A stretch of DNA of 20,096 nucleotides. Source: Lingula anatina. Its lineage: Eukaryota; Brachiopoda; Lingulata; Lingulida; Lingulidae. Position numbers and translations under genes: made by a program. Shown piece by piece: positions 1 through 9,820 of the stretch. Location of the stretch: assembly GCF_001039355.2 (NCBI RefSeq), contig NW_019776081.1, forward strand, positions 58,842 to 78,937. Reading direction: 5' to 3'. Numbering within the stretch: the first letter of the stretch is position 1; the number at the start of each line of letters is the position of its first letter. Below the pieces are notes generated by a model. The model worked only from the letters and a program-made list of their open reading frames with translations. It made no database searches and had not been told where the DNA came from.

Positions 1-17
1 TCTCTCTCCGTCTATTC

Positions 18-56
<39 letters not shown>

Positions 57-96
57 GCTCTTCCTCTCTCTCTCTCTCTCTCTCTCTCCGGCTATT

Positions 97-132
<36 letters not shown>
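1..132. repeat. (TC)n microsatellite tract
   Basis: Nearly pure CT dinucleotide repeats in three blocks, separated by short CCGGCT or CCGACT interruptions that recur between the blocks. The recurrence suggests a higher-order tandem unit of roughly 45-50 bp. There is no coding potential. Confidence 0.95.
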
Positions 133-134
<2 letters not shown>

Positions 135-275
135 ACTCCGGCTGTCTCTGGCTGAATTCCCAGTCAGTTTATCCTTGGACCAGAATAGAATCAGATAACA
201 GACCTCTTTTATGATAATTAACTGTTATGACTGATAGATAAAACTACATATTTTTGATTCGACCGCATCTTCCGT

Positions 276-597
276 ATCAATGGGAAAATGCATGTTTTTT
301 CACTAAAGCATTATTTTTTATGATTTTCTAACGTTAGAATTAAAAAAAATTATGTAAAGAGGCATCGAAGTACATTTAAATTTAGCAGAAAAAATTGGGG
401 GTCACGGACCAAATAAGAAAACTACGCCAGGTTGAAGTGCATAACACCCTGCGTGACGCACTAGTCCCCATTCAAATCAATGGGAAAATGGGTGTTTTTT
501 TTCACTAAAAAAGTTATTTTTTATGATTTTCTAACGTTCGAATTTTTAATTTTTATTTTTGGTTTGTGTGGAGAGACATCCAAGTACATTTAAAATT
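276..597 (+). repeat. Direct duplication of a ~110-bp unit, period ~200 bp
   Basis: Copy A (276-383) and copy B (476-597) both start with ATCAATGGGAAAATG. Both continue through a T-rich block, TATGATTTTCTAACGTT, and end at AAGTACATTTAAA. Copy B is slightly longer because of extra A/T bases. The roughly 90 bp between them are not repeated. This is either a local duplication or two copies of one short dispersed repeat; I do not recognise the family. Confidence 0.8.
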
Positions 598-777
598 TCC
601 ATTATGTTTAACAGTTGAAGTGAGTATACTAGCTATTTTCAGATTTGTCATATTGTTGCGAAGGTGCGAAGCCATTAACTTTACAACAGATTTATTGAAG
701 AGAGAAATATGTCATGCATGTGAAAATATTTCATTGCTGTTGTTATTTATTTATGTAATGAATGTCACTTTTTGGCT

Positions 778-858
778 CCCCCCCCCCCAAAAAAAAAAAA
801 AAAAAAAAAAAAAAAAACGGAAATAAGCACACTACACACACACACACACACACACACA
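778..858 (+). repeat. C11-A29 homopolymer junction followed by (CA)n
   Basis: A run of 11 C (778-788) is followed directly by 29 A (789-817). After a short spacer comes an alternating CA microsatellite (about 837-858). No gene is seen in 598-777. Confidence 0.9.
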
Positions 859-936
859 TATGTATCAATGCGGGGATCTGTCAGTGTGGGGTCGTATCGA
901 TGCGCATAATACGCAAATTTACTAAGGGGGATTAAT

Positions 937-1016
937 GGTGCTGGGGAGTATCGGTGCGGGGGAGTAACGGTAAGGGGGAGTAACGGTGCAAGGGAGTAAC
1001 GGTGCGGGGGAGTATC
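937..1016 (+). repeat. 16-bp minisatellite, five tandem copies
   Basis: Five consecutive 16-base units start at 937, 953, 969, 985 and 1001. The consensus is GGTGCGGGGGAGTAAC, with one to three differences per unit (TATC for TAAC in the first and last). It is G-rich on the plus strand. Looser GGGG-containing relatives lie just upstream (870-936), so the array may be the clean core of a longer degenerate one. Confidence 0.9.
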
Positions 1017-1023
1017 GACATGA

Positions 1024-1055
1024 CCCCCCCCCCAAAAAAAAAAAAAAAAAAAAAA
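1024..1055 (+). repeat. C10-A22 homopolymer junction
   Basis: Ten C are followed directly by 22 A. This has the same architecture as 778-817 and lies 8 bp after the 16-bp minisatellite. A further A15 run lies near 1112-1126. Confidence 0.9.
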
Positions 1056-1168
1056 TTCAATGCTTCTCCAATCTCCCCTGTTGCCAACGATCTCAAATTA
1101 GATTCTTTATCAAAAAAAAAAAAAAAATGTTTTATTGTATTTTAAAAATACAACGTAGGCCTATATAA

Positions 1169-2424
1169 TACCATAGACTTTGCTCGAATAGTGTAGCTGT
1201 GTTCATGAACCCAAAAATATGCTATAGCACTATCAAAAAAGAAATATATCTTCTTAAACAAGAACAGTCACATTAGAATTCACCCCCCCCCCCCCCACCA
1301 ATAGGGGCCCACGCCCCCTTTCTACTGATACCATACAAACTCAGCGCTTGAAGGAGAGTGGAAACTTGTAAAAGTAGGTTCACGGATAGGCTATGCCATG
1401 TAAGGGTTCTTAGGGGAGTTAGGTCATCTCTTTTTGCGTTTTTTTTTTATTCTGCCAATTTTGAGAAGAAATATCAGTATCTTTAATTGCACTTGCTCAA
1501 TATAAATTCAAATAATTCATTTTCCTTTCCTTTATCACGTAATTCGTCAGATTTTATCAATTACAAAATTTCCCTAGAAAACCTGACCCCCCTCTTTTGA
1601 ATGCAATGTATCGTCTGCAGAGCGTCTGCCACCACGCTGGATGCTTCGGGCTTCCGGGAGCTGAACAGTTAACGCGGTCTGAAAAAAAATTTAGGGAGAG
1701 TCAGATGAAAAAGAGAGGCACCGTGGCATCTATAAAGTTCTACATGGTGAATCTGGAGTTGTGGGCTACTTTACTCTTTTCTTTAAAAGTTTGCAATAAA
1801 CTCTGCCTTTCCGTAACCCTATGCAGCCAAAATATTTTCCTGGTATCTTGATACATTTTCCCCTTCTATCTCCCCCATAAATCGGTCCACACTAAAAAAT
1901 CAATAATCGTATGGCAATTTTATACAGGCAATTGACCTACTTTTATACCCATGCAGCTATTGTCGAGTATTATGGCTGTGGAGTGAAAATGTGATGCGCG
2001 TCTGTGATATCAAAGTTAATTCTAATTACATTATTTACAAACAATGCATGTGGATCAAAGGTGACCCGATTTGTGAGCAAAAGAAGTCATTACTTTTTGA
2101 AAATAATGAGAAAATTGGAGACAAGCCAAAATCAGAAAAAATGCATTTTTTCTCTTATATGCAAATTAGGTCCCCTGAAGTAATATAAGACTGACCGGAA
2201 GTGATGTTCATATCAGAGATTTGTAATGATGATGATCTTGATGGTCTTGATGATCTTAATGGTGATTCAAAAAAATCTTATGAAAGTTTTCAGTTGTCAT
2301 ATGGTGAAATAGAAAATTTTCTGCACTAACACAATCATTCCACGAGCGAAGAATAATTAGTGAACGCGCTTCAGAGATGCGCTGCAGACGTCACGGTTTT
2401 TTTGTGAAAATCACACGCGATATT
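1169..2424 (+). repeat. Dispersed ~1.25-kb repeat, copy 1
   Basis: This segment aligns almost end to end, in the same orientation, with 16111-17352. Shared landmarks in order are: TACCATAGACTT, GCTATAGCACTATCA, ATTAGAATTCA followed by a C run, ATGCCATGTAAGGGTTCTTA, CAATAATCGTATGGCAATTT, a GATGATCTTGATG block, and CAGACGTCACGG near the end. By eye the identity is about 85-90 percent. No long open frame is shared: the 84-codon frame at 1597-1851 is broken in the other copy. I see no terminal inverted repeats, poly(A) tail or clear target duplication, so the class is unknown. Both copies keep the octamer ATGCAAAT (here 2159-2166). Confidence 0.85.
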
Positions 2425-3247
2425 TCGTCATACATGTATAGGCCTACTCATGAAGAACGATGTTTTGCAAGACTTTATGAGATGAAATTTGTTACACAAA
2501 GCATATTTTGATTTAAGTGCAAAACAGTGACAAATTCAGTATTGATATAGAAGACTGTAAACATGCTAACATTTGCGTTGTCGGAGACATTTAATAATTC
2601 ATGGACGATGTCTATAATTTCAAGTCATAACTTTTATTATTCTTCATAATTGTGTCAATTTTGAAGAGGCTGAGTAAGGCTTGTGTACCTGTCGCATTAA
2701 GAAGCCAGTGATAAGAAGTGCATGAAGCCATTAGCTGGAGTATGTACTAAAAGTGTGTAATATTGAATAGAGAATCAGAATGTACCTGAGCAGGCAACGA
2801 GTTCACATTAAACGATTGAAACTGGTCATTTTTGTCAGTGTGGATTTCCTCTGTAGCGTCTAGACGTAAAGATTTCGACCGCGAACCTGGAAGGCTATAT
2901 ACTAAAGCGTTATCCTAACTACGCTTATGAGTACCATGTTTAAGCCAGAGTTGTCCTTGTAAAGTACATTAATGCAAACAAGCTGCTGTAATTATAAGTT
3001 GTTGGTATTTTACTATTTGAGTATAATATACGACAAGTAAAAGCTATGACAACATTTACATCACCAGGCTTAAAGTTAACATTTTGTGTCAAAATTTTAA
3101 CACACCTGCATTTTAAAGATTGCAGGGTGTCACAAATTAGCTGCAATTTTTCATGTCGCTGTGAAATATGATTTAGACGATAGTCAACTTACAGTGTAAA
3201 TATATTTTTAAGTCCAACAATATCTTTTTCTTATTCACCAATTTGTC
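2425..3247. other. Spacer, no gene seen
   Basis: AT-rich sequence with stops in all frames at short intervals. I recognise no coding, RNA or repeat feature. The part nearest 3248 may include DNA just downstream of the subtilase transcript, which ends on the minus strand. Confidence 0.6.
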
Positions 3248-3253
3248 TTTATT
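3248..3253 (-). terminator. Candidate polyadenylation signal of the subtilase gene
   Basis: TTTATT on the plus strand reads AATAAA on the minus strand, about 300 nt downstream of the subtilase stop codon. It is the first canonical hexamer I see on that strand after the stop and implies a 3' UTR of about 320 nt. Transcript evidence would be needed to confirm its use. Confidence 0.45.
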
Positions 3254-3554
3254 CTTAGCAGTCAAAAGTTCATTTGGTTTGTTTCTGAATTGCTCGTGCT
3301 GTGAAAATTGTTTCCATCCATAATTATCCATAATTCCAATGGCAAGGTTCTACTGAAAGCTGCTCTGGAAATAACCTCTCAATTAACTAATTAACTTAAC
3401 TGAACATATATTCAAGTCAAAGTATTTTCTTTTCAGGAAGACCTTATAAAAAAAAAAAACACAAGCTAAACACATTTTCAAAAAATTATTTTAAAGAGTT
3501 TTGATAGGCTGTTATAGTTCACCGGTATGTTTAAATTTCATGGAGATTTTAGAC

Positions 3555-6500
3555 TTAGGTAGTAAGGCAGCTGGTCTGAAGCATAACATTGTTGTTGTTC
3601 GTTGACGGGAGTCCCTTCACTGTACCCTTCTCTGCAAACTGAATGATGTAATAATTGACGTTATCAACGACGCTTACTGACGGTTGGCTGATGGACCCAG
3701 CATCGCGCAGAACCTGCAACATTCCCGCGGCTGCACCGGCGACGAGGGGGGACGCCATTGACGTGCCACTTTTCTCTATCCAACCGTTGGTATTAGCGTA
3801 GTTGGCGGCCCTTATTTTCCTCCCTGGAGCGTAAATATCGACGCACGGTCCGATGTTACTAAATGAAGCCAAGTAATCATCTATTTGGGTGGCGCCGACT
3901 GTGAGGGCTCCGCTTACGCTTGCCGGGGATTTATTACACGCATCGGCCTTGTCGTCATTTCCAGCGCTGACTACCACTGGAATGCCTGCATCCAGTACCG
4001 CGTACACGGCGTCATTTATATACGTGGTATACGGAAAACCGATTGATATATTTATTACTGATAGACGTTTGTTTTGTTGAACCCGTGTCTTTATCCAGTT
4101 TAGTCCTGCCAGGAGGTCCGAAGATGAACATGTTGTTGCGTCGCATACCTTGACGGGGACGAGGGTGACCTTCTTGGCTGCTCCATAGGTGGCGCCTCCT
4201 AAGGTACTGGCCACATGGGTACCATGACCATGGGTGTCTCTGGTATCGGAGAAAGAACTCGCGTGCCATCCTGTAAAAACAGCAAAGAACTTTGAGGAGA
4301 ACCGTCCTCTTGCTGATTTTTGTGCCGAGTCATCCCCTCTCTCTCTCCCTCTCTTTCAACACACACACACACACACATCTCCTTCTATATCTCTCTCTAC
4401 CTCTATCTTCTGAAATTTTAGTTTTATGAAACCTTGGACATAATAACAAAATTCGTTATTTTGTCCAAGATGAAACTTACCCGGCAAAACTCTTCCTCCG
4501 AAGTCACTGTGATCAGGATTAATGCCAGTGTCCATGACGTATGCGTCTATTCCAGAGCCGAGCGCCCAGGTGGCGAAACGGTCATCATCCGGAGAGTAGT
4601 CTATTCTGTCTAAATTCTGTATAATAAATACGAAATTCATATCAAGATACATTTTTTCTTGTTGGGGGTCAGTGGTGTCATGGCAAATGTACTCAGAAGA
4701 GAGGCTGTATGCAGTATGCAGTAGTGTCCTCACACAGAGAAACTATGAATCATTAAACTCACACACACACACATACACACACACACACACTAAAATGTAG
4801 AGCCTACACATGCATACACATGCACATGCGGTGATATTTACCCATGTTTCAGCAGCTGGGAAATACCCTTCACAATGACTTAGTTCTAGGGACATTTCTT
4901 TAGCTTGTTCGATTTCTTCAATATCGCCAGTAAGTTGTCGAAGCAGTTGCAGGTCACTAGAAAAAAATTGAAGTACTTCAGTTACGATGATAATTATATC
5001 GCGGACATCAGGACAAAATATGCATATTTAAAAGTAAATTTGTGTGGAATTTCTTCCCAAATCATACGTATTATCAAATAAAGTTTAACTATGATATCTA
5101 AAAAATCATATACTGGATAAAAAGATGAAGAAAATATAATTTAGATTGTAAGACATAAAGGAAAAAAATCAAATATCAAATAATTAATATTATACCAAAT
5201 TAAATGGTTGCTTTAGTCTGAACCAATGCTCTCCATCGAAAAGGAATGAGTTGACAAAAACCATACCTATCATTTATATCCCTAAGAATGACGAAGCTGC
5301 TTTTTCTACTAAACGTCACTCTTTGTCGGGAACCTCTTCCTTTCAGGGTGCGACGGACTGTAAGGGAAATATAATTGAAACTGTAAATTGTAAGTGTGAC
5401 ACGGGTAGGTAGAATATATTGATTATGAAATAAGATATTTTATAACCAACTCGGTATATGTAAAAACGACTCAAGACTAATAAGTACGGTTAACTGCACC
5501 TTATAGTAGACACATCTGCATACAGATCATAATTGATTTAATTTAACTACATTGTAATTCATTCTTATTTCGTTTTGAAAGTTATCTGTTGAGTAGTTTA
5601 CTTTCTTTTTGGTTATTAAATTGGTTAGAAGTTTTATGTGAGCTTCTTGTATGTCCTCTAAAATATTTCGCAAGTAAAACAGGTATGCCTTTTAGTAAAG
5701 ACTACGTAAATAGTTTTGGCACCAATATGTTAGTTTCTCTTTTGTGCTACATGTATTCTGACACATAAACACAGAACGACCCTACACGCCATCAAATACC
5801 ACATATTATGTATAGGAATAATGTATCTGCAACCGGACTTAAGGATGGTTCTATCCTGTCGCTTATCATCTTTTTTTCAAATTTTAGTATTCATGGGTTT
5901 CTGAATACATAACTCCTTATTCTGCCAGTCTTCGGGTGCATGTCAATTGCCAACGTGTTGTCTTTGCTCATTAGACGCATTCAGAACGAGTTGATCTGTG
6001 GACTTGCGAGTTGATCTGTGACCCACTTGAAAGCGTGCCGAGATTTAACTGGGACGGCGCCAGTGGGAGGCGGGAATCCATTGTCAAATACTAGGTACAT
6101 GTATGTGGGACATTCCACCCTTTGTAGATAGTTATTTGCCACTAAGCATTAGTACGGAAATAAAACTGAATTGGAACTGAATTTTTCAACAATTTAAAGT
6201 GGTGCACCTACTTCTTCCATACTTGCCACCAGGCAGAAGACGGGCAATGTATTCATTGGGAACGGCCGTACCATCCGTGGGGGTTATCAGAGGCACTAAA
6301 AAAACAAATGCAAAGTGATTACTACAACTTTGATAAATAGATGTTATATATATATCATCGATTTGCCAAATTGACTCTATTTGAGTCGTTTAAGAAAGAA
6401 GTAGTAATGTTACAGGGGATCTACGCAGGTTTCATATTTAACCTCATATTTAATTACGTACCTAAACCTTTCTCCTCGGAGATGTTTATCAGTCCTTTTT

Positions 6501-6681
6501 CCTTCATCATTTTTTTTATTTCTGCGGGGTTTTCCCTTTTCATGTTCTTTAGTCTTCGGTTCTTGGGAATGTTTTCTATCTTAAACTTCAGTCCGGGTGG
6601 TGTCTCCTCATTCTCACTGGCATGCACCTGCTCTAACGCGAGAAGCATGAAAAGCGCAGAGGCAAAGAGCAAATATTTCAT
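3555..6681 (-). CDS. Secreted proteinase K/aqualysin-like subtilase (S8A), six exons
   Basis: Predicted secreted serine endopeptidase of the subtilisin S8 family, proteinase K branch. Coding exons in transcript order are 6681-6462, 6295-6212, 5357-5267, 4956-4842, 4616-4481 and 4270-3555. They total 1362 nt, giving 453 residues plus TAA. Every intron is GT-AG and all phases join. Residues 1-21 form a signal peptide (MKYLLFASALFMLLALEQVHA). Residues 22-80 are a Lys/Arg-rich extension. Residues about 85-160 match an I9 prodomain (VPNEYIARLLPG, then SSFVILRDINDSDL). The mature enzyme starts near 160-170, just before W-N-L-D-R-I-D. Catalytic residues are Asp199 (VMDTGIN), His231 (GHGTHVAS), Asn320 (SAGND) and Ser386 (SGTSMASP). 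Cys327 and Cys358 have the spacing of the aqualysin Cys163-Cys194 disulphide. The mature length of about 285 residues is normal for the family. There is no transmembrane segment or C-terminal domain. Exon joins are deduced from sequence and homology, not from transcripts; a 5' non-coding exon cannot be excluded. Physiological substrate unknown. Confidence 0.93.
4336..4377. repeat. (CT)n plus (CA)n microsatellite in subtilase intron 5
   Basis: A CT-rich tract is followed by about nine CA units inside the 210-bp last intron, between the exons carrying the catalytic Asp and His. It is likely length-polymorphic. Its minus-strand (GT)n creates false open frames next to the exon. Confidence 0.9.
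4759..4790. repeat. (CA)n microsatellite in subtilase intron 4
   Basis: Alternating CA units with a single CATA interruption, inside the 225-bp intron between exons 4 and 5 of the subtilase gene. Confidence 0.9.
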
Positions 6682-6739
6682 GATTGTGGTTCTTCCTGAA
6701 AATTGGCCGTTTAACGATTGTCAGCTTGGAAAACTGTGA

Positions 6740-6747
6740 CTTAAATA
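6740..6747 (-). promoter_or_regulatory. TATA-like box upstream of the subtilase start
   Basis: CTTAAATA on the plus strand reads TATTTAAG on the minus strand, about 60 nt upstream of the subtilase ATG. If used, it would place transcription start near 6710-6715 and give a short 5' leader of about 30-35 nt. This rests only on motif and position. Confidence 0.35.
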
Positions 6748-7162
6748 CATTTTTCAAATGTTACCTTGTTAAATTAAACAGGACGAAATGTCTGGTTTCA
6801 GTCCATTTAATGGTGCAAGGCAGGACCTTAAACACGAAAGTTTCTGTTACAGCTGTTCACGGTGTTTAATATATTAATAGGCAAGGAAGACGATTTCGGT
6901 ATCAAAGTAAAATTCATCAAGCAAACACACCCAATAATAGTTATAATAATAATTGATTCTCATAAAGGATCTTACCTTATCACAATGCATGCCTTCTTCT
7001 GGTGCATTGAGATTACTCTCTTTCAAATAGTACGATCTACATGCAGTATAGTATATTTTAGTTAAATCTTTATCTTAGTTTAAAACAACAGGGCGAATTA
7101 AAACAATAACTTGGAAATAATTCTGTTGATGATTGTGATAAAAAGTGTTGTGCATGGACCGG

Positions 7163-7170
7163 TATATAAA
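7163..7170 (+). promoter_or_regulatory. Lone TATA-box-like motif
   Basis: TATATAAA lies in a GC-flanked context (GGACCGG before, CCACTCGCTGAGG after). A good splice-donor match, GGGTAAGTAA, lies about 180 bp downstream near 7345. No convincing open frame lies between, so this could be the promoter and non-coding first exon of a transcript, or chance in AT-rich DNA. The rest of 6750-7970 shows no gene. Confidence 0.2.
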
Positions 7171-7970
7171 ATCCACTCGCTGAGGCAAGGAAGTTTTTGT
7201 GGGATTTAAGTATTCTCTGTGAAACATGTATTACACAACGCAAATTAATTTGAACTTTCCTTATTGATAATGAATTTGGTCCTTACTTGAAAATTTAGAT
7301 TTGAAAACAGCTGGTGTTTACTGAGGATAACTCTGTGGTAGATCGGGTAAGTAATGTGGCTTTGGATCAAAACATTAGCTATTCCATTGTTTCTTACTAC
7401 ATTTTACGATGGTGCTGAAAGAAGAATGCCATTAATCCAGATTAAGTGTTCTTTTATAGAATCTATAATTAGTTTTCAACTTATATGTATTAAGTGTGTA
7501 AATGTGTGTTTGTGTATGTGCTTGTGTGCGTGTTGTGCGTGCCTGTATATGTCTGTGTAAGAACACTAGGGGCTTATCTTGGTTTGGTTCTTAACTGTTT
7601 TATAATTATCGTTGTTATGGTGCCTAGGGACAAAGGGAAACCAAGTAAAATATTCCCGAGAATGGGCACATACGAGAAAAGGCGAACGACATCCACATCT
7701 ACTTAAAAATTAAGCCCGAATATTGAAAGTCGCATAGACAGGAAGTTAGACAGCTAAGAACATAGAGCGTCACTCACAGAATGAACATGTAGCCAAGACC
7801 TGTGTCAGGCAACCAAACAACAGAATGCAAACTTCCCAAACTAGAGCAGAGTTAGTGTATTAATTTGTATCTTGCACTAAAAAGCCATTACCTGTGACTC
7901 ACGGCCTGTTTCTTTGTGTATCTTTCGAAAATAGAAAAAAAAGGCGCCTGCAACAAACATGAAGAACTTA

Positions 7971-8181
7971 AGTAAATATGACAAATGAGAATTTAAGTTA
8001 TGTAACTGCTATTGCACTGATTTACTTTTATCCACCATTAAACCACTCATTGCATCAGTCGCATTCACTTGATTGCCCGCATTTTATAAGTAAATATGAC
8101 AAATGAGGATTCAAGTTATAATTTTGTAACTTATATTGCACTGATTTACTTTCATCCACCATTGAACCACTTATTACATCA
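7971..8181 (+). repeat. Tandem duplication, ~90-bp unit, period ~118 bp
   Basis: Copies at 7971-8060 and 8089-8181 share AGTAAATATGACAAATGAG, then a GTAACT-T-TATTGCACTGATTTACTTT block, TCCACCATT-AACCACT and a final CATCA. Several substitutions and a short indel separate them, so the duplication is not recent. No coding function is seen. Confidence 0.85.
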
Positions 8182-8450
8182 TTGCATTTTCAGCTGATGC
8201 ACCAGGTGCAAACGTTACGAAATGTGCACATACATTTAAAATGACTTTCTTGGAAAATCAATCTATAGCGTGTGTCTGTATTTAAAAAAAATCTGCTGAA
8301 TGCTAACGCGTAGTACAAAAAGCCAACAAAAAGAATGTGAACATAAGTAAATATACACCGATAAATGCCGGTGTAAAAAGAAATTATGTCTGGCAGGAAT
8401 TTACGTCCTAGCTGCGTATAAATACACCTGGGAGTCAAGGTCTGGGTATG

Positions 8451-8479
8451 ACCAGGGAATCATACCGGAATTCCCTGGT
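8451..8479. other. Perfect 10-bp hairpin
   Basis: ACCAGGGAAT (8451-8460) and ATTCCCTGGT (8470-8479) are perfect inverted repeats around a 9-nt loop. A competing stem (GGTATGA with TCATACC) overlaps the first arm, so two alternative foldings exist. A TATAAATA motif lies about 30 bp upstream. Function unknown. The rest of 8182-9012 shows no gene. Confidence 0.6.
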
Positions 8480-9146
8480 ATGACAGAGTATCCTTGGATA
8501 TACATGCCCATGGGTCATGTTTTAACAGAGGTCCTTGGGGACATGTATGCATATACCACTTCCACACTGAGTTAACAAATAGCAGAAGCAAGTCAAAAAT
8601 GCATTTTGAATAATAAAAAAAAAAGCTGAGCTCTTAATTACTTTTCCTTATTCACAGCTTTAAGTACTATCCGGTAACAAGATCCTAGCAAGCTAATAAA
8701 AAAGAGTTTTGAGTAACAAATCGCGTGCTTTAGAAAAATTTCACTTTAGTATACTATTCGAGAACGAACGTCTGTTGTGAATTCAAATGGTCACAATTTA
8801 TGTAAGTGCACATTAAAAATTAAGTCCATCGGACTGATAGGAAGCGTAGAGAACCTTTGAGTGCAATATGATTTTGTTTAGTGTCATCTAGTGCGAAACA
8901 TTTTCGCATTAGGCAAAAGTGGCAAATGGCAAATCACACGAGGGTTTTGTCAATTGTTTAATTTTACAATCAAAAAGAACTGTTCTGACGTGGACTAAAG
9001 CGGCAAAGTGGGCTTTTTTATGGGCGGCGGTTTATACAAAAATGCAAAACACGATTAGTCGTCATCGTTATCAGATCAGTCGAAATGAAAACACGCTTAG
9101 TCGTCGTCGTTATAAGATCAGAAGGCAAAATACGACTAGTAGTCGT

Positions 9147-9227
9147 CAAAACGCAACTAGTCATCATCAAAACGCAACTTGTCATCATCAAAACGCAACT
9201 AGTCATCATCAAAACGCAACTTGTCAT
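9147..9227 (+). repeat. Left-arm tandem array, four units (21,21,21,18 bp)
   Basis: Four units have the form CAAAACGCAACTAGTCAT with an optional extra CAT; ACTAG and ACTTG variants alternate. The array lies between CGACTAGTAGTCGT and CAAAACGCGATTT, both of which also occur in the other arm. Confidence 0.92.
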
Positions 9228-9370
9228 CAAAACGCGATTTGACGCCAGATGGCGCCCATTGTACGAAAATCTAGGCCAAGTCACATGATCCACAGTGATC
9301 AAAATGGCGGACGTTATTGAAGCAGCATTATCATATTCCTCGCTCGAACTCGAGAATTATCTCGAGTTCG

Positions 9371-9602
9371 AGATATTATTATATATATAATATCATTATT
9401 AGATTGTACGCGTAGAGATAATTCTCGAAATAATAAATAATTAAATAATTTATTAAATAATTTGGACATGTTATAAATTAAAAAAAAACAAAAACACACA
9501 CTTGTGAAGCACTGCTTTATTGTTGTACTCATTTCACAAGTTCCAGATATTATTATATATATAATATCATTATTAGATTGTACGCGTAGAGATAATTCTC
9601 GA
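9371..9602 (+). repeat. Direct ~57-bp repeats in the foldback centre
   Basis: The block GATATTATTATATATATAAT through GTACGCGTAGAGATAATTCTCG occurs at about 9371-9428 and again at about 9545-9602, in the same orientation. The region otherwise separates two inverted arms, and the right copy abuts the right arm. The roughly 115 bp between the copies is AT-rich with an A-rich stretch near 9480-9497. Confidence 0.85.
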
Positions 9603-9724
9603 GTTCGAGCGAGGAATATGATAATGCTGCTTCAATAACGTCCGCCATTTTGATCACTGTGGATCATGTGACTTGGCCTAGATTTTCGTACAATGGGCGC
9701 CATCTGGCGTCAAATCGCGTTTTG

Positions 9725-9820
9725 ATGACAAGTTGCGTTTTGATGATGACAAGTTGCGTTTTGATGATGACTAGTTGCGTTTTGATGACTAGTTGCGTTT
9801 TGATGACTAGTTGCGTTTTG
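9725..9820 (-). repeat. Right-arm tandem array, five units (18,21,21,18,18 bp)
   Basis: This is the complement of the left-arm array with one more unit. On the minus strand two 18-bp ACTAG units precede a 21-bp ACTAG unit, a 21-bp ACTTG unit and an 18-bp ACTTG unit. The order of variants differs from the left arm. Confidence 0.92.

Noticed and set aside
566-826. 86-codon plus-strand frame ending in poly-Lys
   Set aside because: The end is the A29 run and the remainder has no domain or coding bias.
1597-1851. 84-codon frame in dispersed repeat copy 1, and 16402-16722 minus in copy 2
   Set aside because: Neither frame is preserved in the other copy, so coding is not under selection.
3889-4080. 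Plus-strand frame within the catalytic exon
   Set aside because: Antisense shadow of the subtilase exon, which has full family motifs on the minus strand.
6341-6739. 132-codon plus-strand open frame
   Set aside because: It lies antisense to exon 1 and intron 1 of the subtilase. Its hydrophobic composition is the complement of the Lys/Glu-rich exon.
9147-9227. CRISPR-like array
   Set aside because: Units of 18-21 bp are adjacent with no spacers, and the whole array recurs inverted in the other arm. This is a foldback tandem repeat in a eukaryotic genome.
8919-9288. Overlapping open frames encoding His/Gln/Ser-Asn repeats (QNATSHHQNATCHHQ-type)
   Set aside because: They are produced by the 18/21-bp tandem array of the foldback element, whose unit lengths are multiples of three and so keep every frame open. 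Mirror frames occur in the other arm.
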